From Caulobacter vibrioides (lineage in GTDB: Bacteria > Pseudomonadota > Alphaproteobacteria > Caulobacterales > Caulobacteraceae), in the NCBI RefSeq assembly GCF_002858865.1, contig NZ_PJRR01000019.1, positions 520,656-584,655 on the forward strand: 64,000 nucleotides of DNA, in the 5' to 3' direction. Positions 39,383-48,588 of the stretch are shown here, in pieces. Made by a program: the position numbers and the translations under genes. The notes under the pieces are model-generated. The model searched no databases. It was not told the origin of the DNA and saw nothing but the letters and a program-made list of their open reading frames with translations. How positions within the stretch are numbered: position 1 is the first letter of the stretch; every line of letters starts with the position of its first letter.

Positions 39383-41599
39383 ATGAAAAAGCCCTCGCTC
39401 ACGGCGCTCGCGGCCGTTCTCGCCCTCTCGACGCCCGCCCTGGCGCAGAAACTCACCCCTGAACGTGTTTTCGCCGATCCTAGCCTGAGCGGCCCCACCG
39501 CGCGGGGCGTCGCGCTGTCGCCCGCCGGCAAGCGCGTGACCTATCTGAAGGGCAAGCCCGAGGCGGCCAACATCCAGGACTTGTGGGCGGCCGACGTGAA
39601 GGGCGGCGAGCCCTATCGCCTGATCGACAGCGCCGCGCTGTCCTCGGGCGACAAGGAGCTGTCGGAAGCCGAGAAGGCCCGCCGTGAGCGCGCCCGCGTC
39701 TCGGCCCGCGGCATCGTCGAGTACAGCTGGGACCGCCAGGGTCGCTTCATCCTGGTCCCGCTGGACGGCGACCTCTATCTAGACGCCGTCGCCGACGGGA
39801 AGATCACCCGACTGACCGAAACCCCGGGCGACGAGGTCGACGCTAAGGTCTCGCCCAAGGGTGGCTACGTCTCTTATGTCCGCGACCAGAACCTGTACAT
39901 CAAGCCCGTCGCAGGCGGCGCCGAGACGGCGCTGACCACCGACGGCAAGGACGCGCTGTCCTTCGGCATCGCCGAGTTCATCGTCCAGGAGGAGCTCGAC
40001 CGCTTCACCGGCTACTGGTGGAGCCCGGACGAGAGCCGCATCGTCTACACCCGCGTCGACGAAAGCGGCGTCGACATCGTGCCGCGCGCCGACATCGGTC
40101 CGGGCGGGGCCACCGTGGTCAACCAGCGCTATCCGCGCGCCGGTCGCCCCAACGCCGTGGTGGATCTGTTCGTGCGCGACCTGGCTTCCGGCAAGGTCAC
40201 GGCCCTCGACCTCGGCGCCAACAAGGACATCTATGTCGCGCGCGTGGCCTGGTCAGCCGACGGCAAGACCGTCTATGTCCAGCGCCTGTCGCGCGACCAG
40301 AAGACGCTCGACCTGCTGGCCTTCGACGCCGCCACCGGCGCGGGCAAAACCATCCTGACCGACACCGATCCGCACTTCATCGAGGTCAGCAACGACTTCC
40401 GCCCGCTGACGGACGGCACGTTCCTGTGGGGCTCGGAGAAGGACGGCAACCAGCATCTCTATCGCTACGCCGCCGACGGCAAGCTGATCGCCCAGATCAC
40501 CAAGGGCGACTGGCCGGTCATCGGCCTGGAGGGTGTCGACGAGGCCCGCAAGGTCGCCATCTTCTCGGCCTCGATCGATACGCCGATCGAGCGTCGCCTG
40601 TACGAGGTGAGCTACGCCAAGCCGGGCAAGCCCAAGGCCCTGACCTCGGCCGGCGGCTGGTGGGCCGCAAAGGTCGCCGACAACGGCGGCGCCTTCGCCG
40701 GCACCTACAGCGATCCCAAGACCCCGTCCCAGACCGCCCTCTATTCGGCCGACGGCAAGCGCGTGCGCTGGATCGAGGAGAACAAGCTGGCCGAGGGACA
40801 TCCCTACTGGCCCTACGCCGCCAATCTGCCCCAGCCCGAGTTCGGCGCGCTGAAGGCTGCGGACGGCGAAACGCTGCACTATGAGATCCTCAAGCCCATC
40901 GGCTTCGATCCGGCCAAGAAGTACCCGGCCATCGTCTCGGTCTATGGCGGCCCGCACGCCCAGCGCGTTATGAAGAACTGGCATAGCCCGTCGGAGCGCA
41001 CCTATCTCGAGGCCGGCTATGTGATCTTCAAGCTGGACAATCGCGGCAGTGGCAACCGCTCGGCCAAGTTCATGCGCGCCCTGGACCGCAAGCTCGGCAC
41101 CGTCGAGGTCGAGGACCAATTGCTGGGCGCCAAGTTCCTGGCCAGCCAGCCCTATGTCGACGCCGACAAGCTGGGCGTGATGGGCTGGTCCTATGGCGGC
41201 TTCATGGCCCTGATGCTGCTGACCGCCGAGAACACCCCGTTTAAGGCCGGCGCCGCCGGCGCGCCGCCGACCGAGTGGAGCCTGTACGATACGGCCTACA
41301 CCGAGCGCTACATGGGCAAGCCCGACGAGAACAAGGCCGGCTACGCCTATTCGGACATCAACAACCGAATCGACAAGCTGGCGCCGGGCAGCCTGCTGCT
41401 GCTGCATGGCATGGCCGATGACAATGTGATCTTCGAGAATAGCACCCGACTGATGGCCGCCCTGCAACGCAAGGCGATCCTATTCGAGATGGCCATGTAT
41501 CCTGGCGAACGTCACAGCGCACCCGGTAGCAAAACCAAGGGCCTCAGCGTGCTGAAGACCCACCTGGACTTCTTCGATCGCAAACTGAAGGGGCGCTGA
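39383..41599 (+). CDS. Exported S9 prolyl oligopeptidase (dipeptidyl peptidase IV-like)
   Basis: A 738-residue serine peptidase with a signal peptide ending at ALAQK. The N-terminal ~450 residues are the beta-propeller domain of the DPP IV type. The C-terminal alpha/beta hydrolase domain has the nucleophile in GWSYGGFMAL near residue 608, the Asp in GMADDNV and the His in ERHSAPG. It should cleave dipeptides after Pro or Ala in the periplasm. It is 67 bp after the deacetylase and may be a separate unit. Confidence 0.94.
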   Translation: MKKPSLTALAAVLALSTPALAQKLTPERVFADPSLSGPTARGVALSPAGKRVTYLKGKPEAANIQDLWAADVKGGEPYRLIDSAALSSGDKELSEAEKARRERARVSARGIVEYSWDRQGRFILVPLDGDLYLDAVADGKITRLTETPGDEVDAKVSPKGGYVSYVRDQNLYIKPVAGGAETALTTDGKDALSFGIAEFIVQEELDRFTGYWWSPDESRIVYTRVDESGVDIVPRADIGPGGATVVNQRYPRAGRPNAVVDLFVRDLASGKVTALDLGANKDIYVARVAWSADGKTVYVQRLSRDQKTLDLLAFDAATGAGKTILTDTDPHFIEVSNDFRPLTDGTFLWGSEKDGNQHLYRYAADGKLIAQITKGDWPVIGLEGVDEARKVAIFSASIDTPIERRLYEVSYAKPGKPKALTSAGGWWAAKVADNGGAFAGTYSDPKTPSQTALYSADGKRVRWIEENKLAEGHPYWPYAANLPQPEFGALKAADGETLHYEILKPIGFDPAKKYPAIVSVYGGPHAQRVMKNWHSPSERTYLEAGYVIFKLDNRGSGNRSAKFMRALDRKLGTVEVEDQLLGAKFLASQPYVDADKLGVMGWSYGGFMALMLLTAENTPFKAGAAGAPPTEWSLYDTAYTERYMGKPDENKAGYAYSDINNRIDKLAPGSLLLLHGMADDNVIFENSTRLMAALQRKAILFEMAMYPGERHSAPGSKTKGLSVLKTHLDFFDRKLKGR

Positions 41600-41608
41600 G
41601 CCTGCGAT

Positions 41609-41683
41609 GACCCGCGCGCCGCAACGGAGCGCGGGTCGCCCTGCGACAACACGTCCGCGGGCCCCGACCTTATGTCGCAGGGC
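41609..41683 (+). repeat. Two adjacent perfect inverted repeats after the S9 peptidase
   Basis: The first hairpin has 9-nt arms (GACCCGCGC at 41609-41617 with its complement at 41629-41637). The second begins at the next base and has 11-nt arms (GCCCTGCGACA at 41638-41648 with its complement at 41673-41683). Neither has a T-run. They may end the peptidase mRNA or form a structured leader for the small ORF at 41737. Confidence 0.6.
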
Positions 41684-41736
41684 CTCGGGCGCGGCGGCAG
41701 CGTAAGGTTGAGACACTGGTTCAGGAAACACGCGTC

Positions 41737-41943
41737 ATGACCAAGTCTCCCGATGTCGCCGTCGAATGGCTGCTCGACACCGTCAAGGAAGCGATCGAGG
41801 ACGGCCGCGCTACGGTCGAGGATCTCGAAGAGTGGCTGCTGGCCGCTATCCTCCTTGAGGAAATGAGCCTGCAGGAGGAGCAGGACCGCGTGGAAGCCCG
41901 GGCGCTCGACAGCTGGCTGGGCGCCGCGCGCACGCTTCACTAG
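41737..41943 (+). CDS. Small acidic helical protein, unknown
   Basis: A 68-residue, strongly acidic, mostly helical protein (AVEWLLDTVKEAIEDGRATV, then EEWLLAAILLEEMSLQEEQD). Leu and Trp recur at intervals that would give an amphipathic helix or coiled coil. AGGAAA lies about 10 nt before the ATG. There is no signal peptide and no known family. It ends 7 bp before the stop of the convergent FemAB-like gene. The codon pattern is typical of the genome, which supports it as a real gene. Confidence 0.65.
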   Translation: MTKSPDVAVEWLLDTVKEAIEDGRATVEDLEEWLLAAILLEEMSLQEEQDRVEARALDSWLGAARTLH

Positions 41944-41950
41944 GGCGAGG

Positions 41951-43123
41951 TCAGCGCTCCTCGCGGAACGGCGAGTATTCCTCGGTGAGCATCTCCATGT
42001 CGCTCTCCACCGCCGCGCGCTCGCGCTCCAGATAGCGCGCCACCGGCTCGCGCAGCATCGGATCGGCGATCCAGTGCGCGGAATAGACCGCACTCGGCAG
42101 GTAGCCACGGGCGATCTTGTGCTGCCCCTGCGCGCCGGCCTCGACACGCGGCAGCCCCAGGCGGATCGCATGCTCGATGGCCTGATAGTAGCACAACTCG
42201 AAATGCAGGAACGGCACGTCCTCGACGCAGCCCCAGTGGCGACCATACAGGCAATCGCGGCCCAGAAGGTTCAGCGCTCCGGCGATGAAAGGCCCGCCCG
42301 GCCGCCGCGCCAGGATCAGCAGCACCTTGTCGGCCATGCGCTGGCCTAGCAGCGAGAAGAACGGGCGGTTCAGATAGGGCCGTCCCCACTTGCGCCCGCC
42401 GGTGTCCATGTAGAACGCGAAAAACGCGTCCCAGTGATCCTCGGTCAGGTCCGCGCCCGTCAGCGCGACGATCTCCAGCCCCTCCTGGGCGTCGCGGCGC
42501 TCGCGGCGGATGGTCTTGCGGCGGTTCGCTGACAGGGCGCCGAGGAAATCGTCGAAGGTTTCGTAGCCGCGGTTCTCCCAGTGGTACTGTTGGTCCTGGC
42601 GCAGCAGCATCCCGCGCTCGCCCATCCAGCGCCACTGATCCTCGACCGGAAAGGTCACGTGCAGCGACGAGGCGCCCATGCGCTCGCACAGGGTCAGGGC
42701 GCCGCCCAGTAACGCCGACCGCCCCTCAGCAGCGTCAATGTCAGGCCGCACGATCAGCCGCGAGCCGGTGACCGGCGAGAACGGCGATGAGCATTGGAGC
42801 TTGGGGTAATAGCGCCCCCCCGCCCGCTCATAGGCGTCGGCCCAGGAATGGTCGAAGACGTATTCGCCCTGGCTGTGGGATTTCAGATAGAGCGGCATGA
42901 CGCCGGCGACCTGATCGGCCTCATCCAGCACAGTCAGATGCTGCGGCGCCCAGCCGGTCCGCGCCGCGACGCAGCCGCTCTCCTCCAGGATCGACAAAAA
43001 GTCGTAGGAGACGAACGGGTCGCCGGTGGATGCGGCGCAGGCGTCCCAGGCGTCCTGACCGATCTCGCTGATCGCACGGTGGACGCGGACAGCAGACTGG
43101 ACCCCCATGGGACCGGCGGTCAC
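41951..43123 (-). CDS. FemAB/DUF482-like N-acyltransferase
   Basis: A 390-residue protein of the peptidogalycan-biosynthesis/DUF482 family, a double GNAT fold. Conserved blocks are STGDPFVSYDFLSILEESG, GVMPLYLKSHSQGEYVFDHSWADAY, SANRRKTIRRERR and the C-terminal EAGAQGQHKIARGYLP. The GTG at 43123 overlaps the stop of the GDPD gene by 4 bp and has GAGG upstream; an ATG five codons later has no ribosome site. The acceptor substrate is unknown. It is the last gene of a RidA-GDPD-FemAB operon. Confidence 0.88.
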   Translation of the reverse strand: MTAGPMGVQSAVRVHRAISEIGQDAWDACAASTGDPFVSYDFLSILEESGCVAARTGWAPQHLTVLDEADQVAGVMPLYLKSHSQGEYVFDHSWADAYERAGGRYYPKLQCSSPFSPVTGSRLIVRPDIDAAEGRSALLGGALTLCERMGASSLHVTFPVEDQWRWMGERGMLLRQDQQYHWENRGYETFDDFLGALSANRRKTIRRERRDAQEGLEIVALTGADLTEDHWDAFFAFYMDTGGRKWGRPYLNRPFFSLLGQRMADKVLLILARRPGGPFIAGALNLLGRDCLYGRHWGCVEDVPFLHFELCYYQAIEHAIRLGLPRVEAGAQGQHKIARGYLPSAVYSAHWIADPMLREPVARYLERERAAVESDMEMLTEEYSPFREER

Positions 43124-43893
43124 GCGTGGAAGCCCTCGAAGATCAGGTTGTCGCAATGGGCCTCGATCGCCGCCCACTGTTCGGGTGTGCGCACCGTCCA
43201 GGCGATGACAGGCATGCCCTTGGCGCGCAGGACATCGGCCTTGGGGCTGGGCAGCATGTCCAGGCCCAGGGCCAGGAAGTCAGGTCGCGCGATCTCGACA
43301 TGCTCCAGGGCGGCCATCGATTTGCGCATCTCCGGCGCCACGTGCCGCGCGCCCTCGTCGTTCCAGCCGTAGCTGTCCAGGCCCCGAAGGATCTGCGGAT
43401 GGTGGTCGGCGAACCAGGCGTGGGAATAGGGATTGAACCCGATAATCGCCGTCGGACCGTTATGGTCGATCAGGATCTCCGAGACCCGTTTCTCCAGCGG
43501 TCCGACCTCGCCGAACGGGGTCTTCAGCTCGATATGCACCATGGCCCGATGGCCGATCACGGTCAGGGCTTCGGCGAGGGTCGGGATGGTCTCGTCCGTG
43601 CCCTTCAGCGCCAGGGCGCCCAGCTCGGCGGCGGTGTGATCGCGCACCCGGCCTTCGACACCGGTCATCCGCTCCAGCCGCTCGTCGTGGAAGACGACCG
43701 CGTCGCCATCGGCCGTCAGTTGGACGTCCAGCTCGATGCCGTAATCGTGCGCGCAGGCGGCCTGAAAGGCGCCCAGCGAGTTCTCCGGCGCGCCATCACG
43801 GCTCCAGAGGCCGCGATGGGCGATCGGTCGATCAAAGAGCGCGTCCCACGCCGCTCCGAAGGTTTCGACCGGAGGGCGTTCGCGCGCGCGCAT
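43120..43893 (-). CDS. Glycerophosphodiester phosphodiesterase
   Basis: A 257-residue cytosolic GDPD, without a signal peptide. It has IAHRGLWSRDGAPENSLGAF with the catalytic His and metal-binding Glu, then ELDVQLTADGDAVVFHDERLERMT and HIELKTP. It hydrolyses glycerophosphodiesters to glycerol-3-phosphate and an alcohol. It overlaps RidA by 1 bp and the FemAB-like gene by 4 bp, so the three are probably translated as a unit. Confidence 0.93.
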   Translation of the reverse strand: MRARERPPVETFGAAWDALFDRPIAHRGLWSRDGAPENSLGAFQAACAHDYGIELDVQLTADGDAVVFHDERLERMTGVEGRVRDHTAAELGALALKGTDETIPTLAEALTVIGHRAMVHIELKTPFGEVGPLEKRVSEILIDHNGPTAIIGFNPYSHAWFADHHPQILRGLDSYGWNDEGARHVAPEMRKSMAALEHVEIARPDFLALGLDMLPSPKADVLRAKGMPVIAWTVRTPEQWAAIEAHCDNLIFEGFHA

Positions 43894-44354
43894 CAGATGA
43901 TCTCCACCACCGCGTCGACCTCGACCGCGAAGCCGAGAGGCAGCTTGTAGACCCCGACCGCCGAGCGGGCGTGACGCCCCTTGTCGCCCAGGGCCTCGAC
44001 CATCAGGTCCGAGCAGCCGTTGATGACCTTGGGAATGTCGATGAAGTCGGGTCCGGCCTGGACGAAGCCGCCCAGTTTCACGACTCGGACCACACGCTCA
44101 AGGTCGCCGTCGCAGGCGGCTTTCATCTGGGCCAGCAGGTTGACGCCGCACAGGCGCGCGGCCTTCTGGGCGGTCTCAAGATCGACATCGACCCCGACCG
44201 TGCCCTTGATGCCGCCATCCGCGGCGATCGAGATCTGGCCCGAGATGTGGACCAGATTTCCGGAGCGTACGAACGGCACATAGTTGGCCACCGGCGCCAC
44301 CGGCTGCGGCAGCTCCACGCCCATGGCCTTCAGGCGGTCCTCGACGGTCGACAT
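43893..44354 (-). CDS. RidA family protein (YjgF-like)
   Basis: A 153-residue RidA-type protein of the longer subfamily (LKAMGVELPQPVAPVANYVPFVRSGNLVHISGQ at the start, then CGVNLLAQMKAACDGDLERVVRVVKLGGFV). RidA proteins hydrolyse reactive 2-aminoacrylate and other enamines. The Arg of the classical active site (near the C-terminus, HARSAVGVYKLPLG) is present. The ATG at 44354 has GGAG 7 nt upstream. It is the first gene of the operon with GDPD and FemAB. Confidence 0.9.
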   Translation of the reverse strand: MSTVEDRLKAMGVELPQPVAPVANYVPFVRSGNLVHISGQISIAADGGIKGTVGVDVDLETAQKAARLCGVNLLAQMKAACDGDLERVVRVVKLGGFVQAGPDFIDIPKVINGCSDLMVEALGDKGRHARSAVGVYKLPLGFAVEVDAVVEII

Positions 44355-44451
44355 GCACACGCTCCACTCAGATTTCTGGAGGCATGCTTACCGCGACGGA
44401 TCGGTCGGCAAAAGGTCTAAGCCGCACGGGCCTTGCAGCGCAAAGCGCCCA

Positions 44452-44486
44452 AACAGAAAAGGCCCGGACCTTGCGATCCGGGCCTT
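44452..44486 (-). terminator. Rho-independent terminator of the phasin gene
   Basis: A 10-bp stem (AAGGCCCGGA at 44459-44468 with its complement at 44477-44486) is followed on the minus strand by a T-rich run. It ends the phasin transcript about 50 bp after its stop. Confidence 0.85.
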
Positions 44487-44534
44487 CAAGTTCTGATGTC
44501 ACAGACGCGGCGGTGAGCGCGCCTGGAGCAGGCC

Positions 44535-44969
44535 TTAGCGGGCGGCCTGGAACTTTTCGACGGCGGCGCTGACGCGTTCGTTCAGCGGCTTCACCGAGTC
44601 CTTGATCGAGGCCGAGACGATCTCCGAGGCCTTGCTGACCTGAGCGATGTAGGCTTCCAGGGCCGACTTGGCCCAGGCGGTCTGCAGCTCGACGGCTTCC
44701 TGCACGCTCTTGGCGGCGGCCAGCGACTTGGCGGCGGCGACTTGGTCTTCGGCCAGCTTCTTGGAGTAGGCGAAGGTTTCGGCGCCCAGGGCTTCAGCGC
44801 CCTTGGTGGCGGCGGTCACCGAAGCCACGACGGCTTCCAGGTTCTTCTTCGAATGGGTGTTGGCTTCGGCCAGCGCGGCCAGCGACTTTTCGACGCCGTC
44901 CTTGAACGCTTGGTTCGACGCGGTGGTGAACTGCTCGACGGTGGTCTTCAGGTTTTCGGCCGCGGCCAT
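44535..44969 (-). CDS. Phasin family protein
   Basis: A 144-residue Ala-rich helical protein of the phasin family: ENLKTTVEQFTTASNQAFKDG, NTHSKKNLEAVVASVTAATKGAEALG and a C-terminal IKDSVKPLNERVSAAVEKF. Phasins coat polyhydroxybutyrate granules. AGGAG lies just before the ATG at 44969. It is divergent from the DD-carboxypeptidase gene with about 300 bp between them, in which short GTGC/GCAC repeats near 45090 may be a regulator site; I see no clear operator. Confidence 0.9.
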   Translation of the reverse strand: MAAAENLKTTVEQFTTASNQAFKDGVEKSLAALAEANTHSKKNLEAVVASVTAATKGAEALGAETFAYSKKLAEDQVAAAKSLAAAKSVQEAVELQTAWAKSALEAYIAQVSKASEIVSASIKDSVKPLNERVSAAVEKFQAAR

Positions 44970-45265
44970 GGGGAGTCTCCTGGGGAGGAAAGGAGGCGGG
45001 GCGGAAGGTCGAGCTGCAACTCGCCCCTCTGCGCTTGGAACAACGCCGGTTTGCCATGTTGCAGTGCAGCAGTCAAGAATTTTGTGCAGCGCACCATAAC
45101 CTAGAGGCAAGCTGCGCCATCGGCGCCGGCCGCCTCATTTTTCCGCGTCTGCGGCAAGATCGCTCACCAGTTGTTTACTTTGGCGAAACACCGCATCCAT
45201 CATGGTAGGCTCTACGCGTGTGGCGGTGCGGAACCGCTTCCAGTTCAAATGACGGACGTCGCTTC

Positions 45266-46573
45266 ATGTTCGCCAGGCTTACCTCCGCCCGCTCGTTGCT
45301 CGCCGCCGCTGGTCTGGCCCTGACGTGTCTTGCCGGTACGCTCGCGCCATCCGCCGCCTCGGCCGCCGTCCCTTATCTGCAACTGAACGCATCAGAGCCG
45401 AAGTACGCGGCCATCGTGATCGACGCCAATTCGGGCGAGGTCCTCTACGACAAGCGCGGTGACAGCCCGCGCTATCCCGCCTCGATCACCAAGGTCATGA
45501 CCCTCTACCTGACCTTCGAGGCGCTCAGCGAAGGCCGCCTGAAGCTCACCGATCAGATCGTGATGTCGCCTCGTGCGGCGGCGCAGGCGCCGACCAAGAT
45601 CGGCCTGCGTCCGGGCGAGAGCATGACCGTCGACGAGGCGATCAAGGCGATGGCGGTCAAGTCGGCCAATGACGTCGCCACCGCTGTGGCCGAGCGGCTG
45701 GCCGGCAGCGAGTCGCGCTTCGCCGCCCTGATGACCCTGCGCGGCCAGGAGCTGGGCATGCGCAACACCCGCTTCGTCAACGCCTCGGGCCTGCCCGACA
45801 GCCGGCAGATCTCGACCGCCCGCGACCTGGCCATCCTGTCGCGCGCCACGATGCGCGACTTCCCGCAGTACTACAGCTACTTCTCGGTGAAGGGCTTCTA
45901 TTTCCGGGGCAACTACGTCAAGGGCCACAACCGCCTGCTCGACAGCATGGAAGGGTTCGACGGCCTGAAGACCGGCTACACCAACGCCTCGGGCTTCAAC
46001 CTCGCCGGCTCGGCCGTGCGCGACGGTCGTCGCCTGATCGCCGTGGTTCTGGGCGGCCCCTCGACCGCCTGGCGCGACAACAACATGGAAGACCTACTGC
46101 TGACCGGCTTTGACGTGATCAAGCGCCGGTCGCGCGGTGAGCGCACCACCATCGCGGCCAACATCTATGAGGACGAGCCCTCGGGCCCGATCGAGCGTCC
46201 GTCGGCCGAGCAAGGCGACGGCGACCAGGCCGGCCTCAGCATCGTCCTGACCGAAAACCCCCGTTCCGCGCCCGTGAAGGTCTCCCCCACCCTGCGCGGC
46301 GCCCAGGCGGCGACGCCGGTCAAGGCGGTGAAGAAGCCGAAGGGCGAATGGGGCGTGCAGGTCGGCGCCTTCCGCTCCAAGTCACTGGCCAACGAACAGT
46401 TGAAGCTGGTGCGCGGCCGGATCACCAAGCTGGTCAGCGACGCCGAGGGCGCCGTTGAGGGTGCTGGCGGCATGTTCCGGGCGCAGTTCCAAGGCATGAC
46501 CAACGAAGCCGCCCGCGAGGCCTGCTCGGCCCTGAAGGCCAAGCGCATGCCCTGCATTGTGCTGAAGCCGTAG
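45266..46573 (+). CDS. D-alanyl-D-alanine carboxypeptidase with C-terminal SPOR domain
   Basis: A 435-residue penicillin-binding protein of the DacA/DacF type. A signal peptide ends near SAASAAVP. The active-site SxxK is in YPASITKVMT, SxN in VKSANDV and KTG in GLKTGYTN. After a ~70-residue linker the C-terminus holds a SPOR domain (WGVQVGAFRSKSLANEQLKLV), which binds peptidoglycan denuded of stem peptides at division sites. The usual C-terminal membrane helix is absent. It removes the terminal D-Ala from pentapeptides. Confidence 0.95.
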   Translation: MFARLTSARSLLAAAGLALTCLAGTLAPSAASAAVPYLQLNASEPKYAAIVIDANSGEVLYDKRGDSPRYPASITKVMTLYLTFEALSEGRLKLTDQIVMSPRAAAQAPTKIGLRPGESMTVDEAIKAMAVKSANDVATAVAERLAGSESRFAALMTLRGQELGMRNTRFVNASGLPDSRQISTARDLAILSRATMRDFPQYYSYFSVKGFYFRGNYVKGHNRLLDSMEGFDGLKTGYTNASGFNLAGSAVRDGRRLIAVVLGGPSTAWRDNNMEDLLLTGFDVIKRRSRGERTTIAANIYEDEPSGPIERPSAEQGDGDQAGLSIVLTENPRSAPVKVSPTLRGAQAATPVKAVKKPKGEWGVQVGAFRSKSLANEQLKLVRGRITKLVSDAEGAVEGAGGMFRAQFQGMTNEAAREACSALKAKRMPCIVLKP

Positions 46574-46622
46574 GCGAAACCCACCGCCGATTTCCCCGGC
46601 GAACGCCGAGGCCAGACGAACC

Positions 46623-46656
46623 AAGAGCGCCGGCGGCTTTGCTCCGGCGCTCTTTC
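46623..46656 (+). terminator. Rho-independent terminator of the DD-carboxypeptidase gene
   Basis: A perfect 11-bp stem (46623-46633 with 46644-46654) and a 10-nt loop are followed by TTT. It lies 50 bp after the stop, in the gap to the convergent aminotransferase gene, and could serve both. Confidence 0.85.
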
Positions 46657-46684
46657 GTATTCACGGCCAAGTTTCGCGATAGCT

Positions 46685-47929
46685 CTAGGCGTTGATCGCC
46701 TTCCCGATCAGCCGCGCCAGGCGCTGCACGCCCTCCTCGATCTGCGCGTCGGTCGGTAGCGAGTAGCTGAGGCGGATCGCGTTCGGGGTTTGGTTCTCGG
46801 CGAAGAACGGCGCGCCGGGCACGAAGGCCACGCGCTCTTCTTCGATAGCCCGCGCCAGCAGAGCCGCGCCGTCGATCCCCTCCGGGAGGTCGATCCAGAC
46901 GAACATGCCTCCTTCGGGATGCGACCAGGTCACGCCCTTGGGCATGGTCCGCTCCAGCGCCGCCAGCATCACGCGCGCCTTGGCCCCATAGGCGCCGCGC
47001 AGGCGGTGCAGGTGTTGGTCATAGCCCTCGGTCACCGCGCGATGGGCGACCATCTGGTTAATCGTCGAGACGTGCAGGTCAGCGCCCTGCTTGAGCAGCA
47101 CCAGCTTCTCAATCACGGCCTTGGGCCCGCAGACCCAGCCGATCCGCAAGGCCGGCGAGAGGGTTTTGGACAAGGTGCCCAGGAACAGCGTCCGGGCATT
47201 GTCGATCCCGCCCGAGCGCGTGATGTCCAGGCCCAGCACCGTCGGCGTCGCCTCGCCGGCGAACCGCAACTCGCGATAGGCCGCGTCTTCGACGAGGGTC
47301 ATATCCAGACGATCGGCCATGGCCAACAGCGCCTCGCGCTCGGCCAGGGTCAGGCTGACGCCCGTGGGATTGGCGAAGTCGGGCACGAAATAGCCCAGCG
47401 GCCTCGGCGCGCGTCCGGCCATCAGGGCCGCCTCGTCCACGCCCTGGCTCAGCGCCGTCTCCGGCAGGTCCAGATAGGCCGGCTCATAGCCGTTGAAGGC
47501 CTGCAGCGCGCCCAGATAGGTCGGACGCGCGACCATCACCGTGTCGCCCTTGGTCAGGAACAGCTTGCCGATCAGGTCGAGCGCCTGCTGCGAGCCGGCG
47601 GTCAGCATGATGTTGTCGGGACCGCACGGCATGCCGTCGCGGGTCATGCGTTCGGCGATCCACTGGCGCAGCGGCAGGTAGCCCTCGCTCACCGAGTACT
47701 GCAGCGCCTGACGCGACAGGATGGGATCGGCGAGAATAGCGTCATAGCCCTTCTGGATCTCCTGCGCGGGGAAGAGGCCCGGATCAGGAATGCCGCCGGC
47801 GAACGACAGGATGTCGGGCTGGTCGAGCAGCTTGAGAAGCTCGCGGATCTCGCTGGCGCGGACGCGGCTCATGCGTTCGCTGAAGCGGCCGGCCCAGTCC
47901 TGGGCGCGCTCTGAAGTCTGGGTCGTCAT
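46685..47929 (-). CDS. PLP-dependent aminotransferase (aminoadipate/MocR-like fold)
   Basis: A 414-residue class I aminotransferase. The PLP Lys is in FLGTLSKTLSPALRIGW, with the TAGSQQALDLIGKLFL cofactor loop, the Asp in VEDAAYRELRF and the closing Arg in NAIRLSYSLP. It resembles the 2-aminoadipate and multisubstrate aminotransferases, and no DNA-binding domain is present. I took ATG 47929; the ribosome site is weak, and starts up to 47986 are possible. The amino donor and acceptor cannot be assigned. Confidence 0.9.
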   Translation of the reverse strand: MTTQTSERAQDWAGRFSERMSRVRASEIRELLKLLDQPDILSFAGGIPDPGLFPAQEIQKGYDAILADPILSRQALQYSVSEGYLPLRQWIAERMTRDGMPCGPDNIMLTAGSQQALDLIGKLFLTKGDTVMVARPTYLGALQAFNGYEPAYLDLPETALSQGVDEAALMAGRAPRPLGYFVPDFANPTGVSLTLAEREALLAMADRLDMTLVEDAAYRELRFAGEATPTVLGLDITRSGGIDNARTLFLGTLSKTLSPALRIGWVCGPKAVIEKLVLLKQGADLHVSTINQMVAHRAVTEGYDQHLHRLRGAYGAKARVMLAALERTMPKGVTWSHPEGGMFVWIDLPEGIDGAALLARAIEEERVAFVPGAPFFAENQTPNAIRLSYSLPTDAQIEEGVQRLARLIGKAINA

Positions 47930-48062
47930 AGGGGTGATCAAAGTCCGAACTGAAGATGACATCGGGAGCCAAGCGTCATGGCTCATCCTGAACCGGGTTC
48001 AGGGCGTCATACCGAGCAGGTTTGGCCCGACGAGCGGCGGCGCCAGAAGCGTTCACGATTGA

Positions 48063-48515
48063 TCATGGCTCGACCCTAGCTGAGCCGCGCGGCTTGATCA
48101 AACGATCCCGCGCCGCATTCAGCTGCGCGGCCAGCCCCTCGGTGCCGCCCTTGTCGGGATGCGCCATCTGGATCAGTCGGTTATAGGCCGCCTTGACCTC
48201 CGCGAGGCTCGCCTCGGGACCCACGCCCAGGATCGCACGGGCTTCGGAAAGACTCAGCTCGGGCTTCGGCGGATGCACCACCTCGCGGCGGACGATCGGC
48301 CGCCGCCGCGCCTCGGTGACGCTCCACAGGCCGATCACGCCAAGGACGATGCCCGTGCCCCACGCGCCGCGGATCGTGGCGTAGGCGGCCACCGCGAAAG
48401 CGGCGATCGCCGCCGCCCCGGCCCCGACGCGCCAGCCATCGCCCTTCAACAGCGCCCGGCCACGCGGCCAGAGCAGGAAGGTGATAATCACCGCGCCCAG
48501 CAGCAGATAGATCAT
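48063..48515 (-). CDS. Membrane-anchored DnaJ-domain protein
   Basis: A 150-residue protein with an N-terminal helix (IYLLLGAVIITFLLWP) and a second around residues 32-60. A C-terminal J-domain has the HPD motif in IQMAHPDKGGTEGLAAQLNAARD. This type III J protein resembles the mitochondrial TIM14/PAM18 arrangement. It would recruit DnaK to the inner membrane. It lies just downstream of mipZ on the same strand, but a terminator hairpin separates them. Confidence 0.9.
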   Translation of the reverse strand: MIYLLLGAVIITFLLWPRGRALLKGDGWRVGAGAAAIAAFAVAAYATIRGAWGTGIVLGVIGLWSVTEARRRPIVRREVVHPPKPELSLSEARAILGVGPEASLAEVKAAYNRLIQMAHPDKGGTEGLAAQLNAARDRLIKPRGSARVEP

Positions 48516-48529
48516 CGGCGCTCCAGAAA

Positions 48530-48563
48530 CGAAAACGGGCGGCGAGGTCGCCCCGGCCGCCCG
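48530..48563 (-). terminator. Rho-independent terminator of mipZ
   Basis: An 8-bp stem (CGGGCGGC at 48536-48543 with its complement at 48556-48563) is followed on the minus strand by TTTTC and further T residues. It lies about 25 bp after the mipZ stop. Confidence 0.78.
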
Positions 48564-48588
48564 CTCGCTTAGATTTGTAGCCGCGCGC

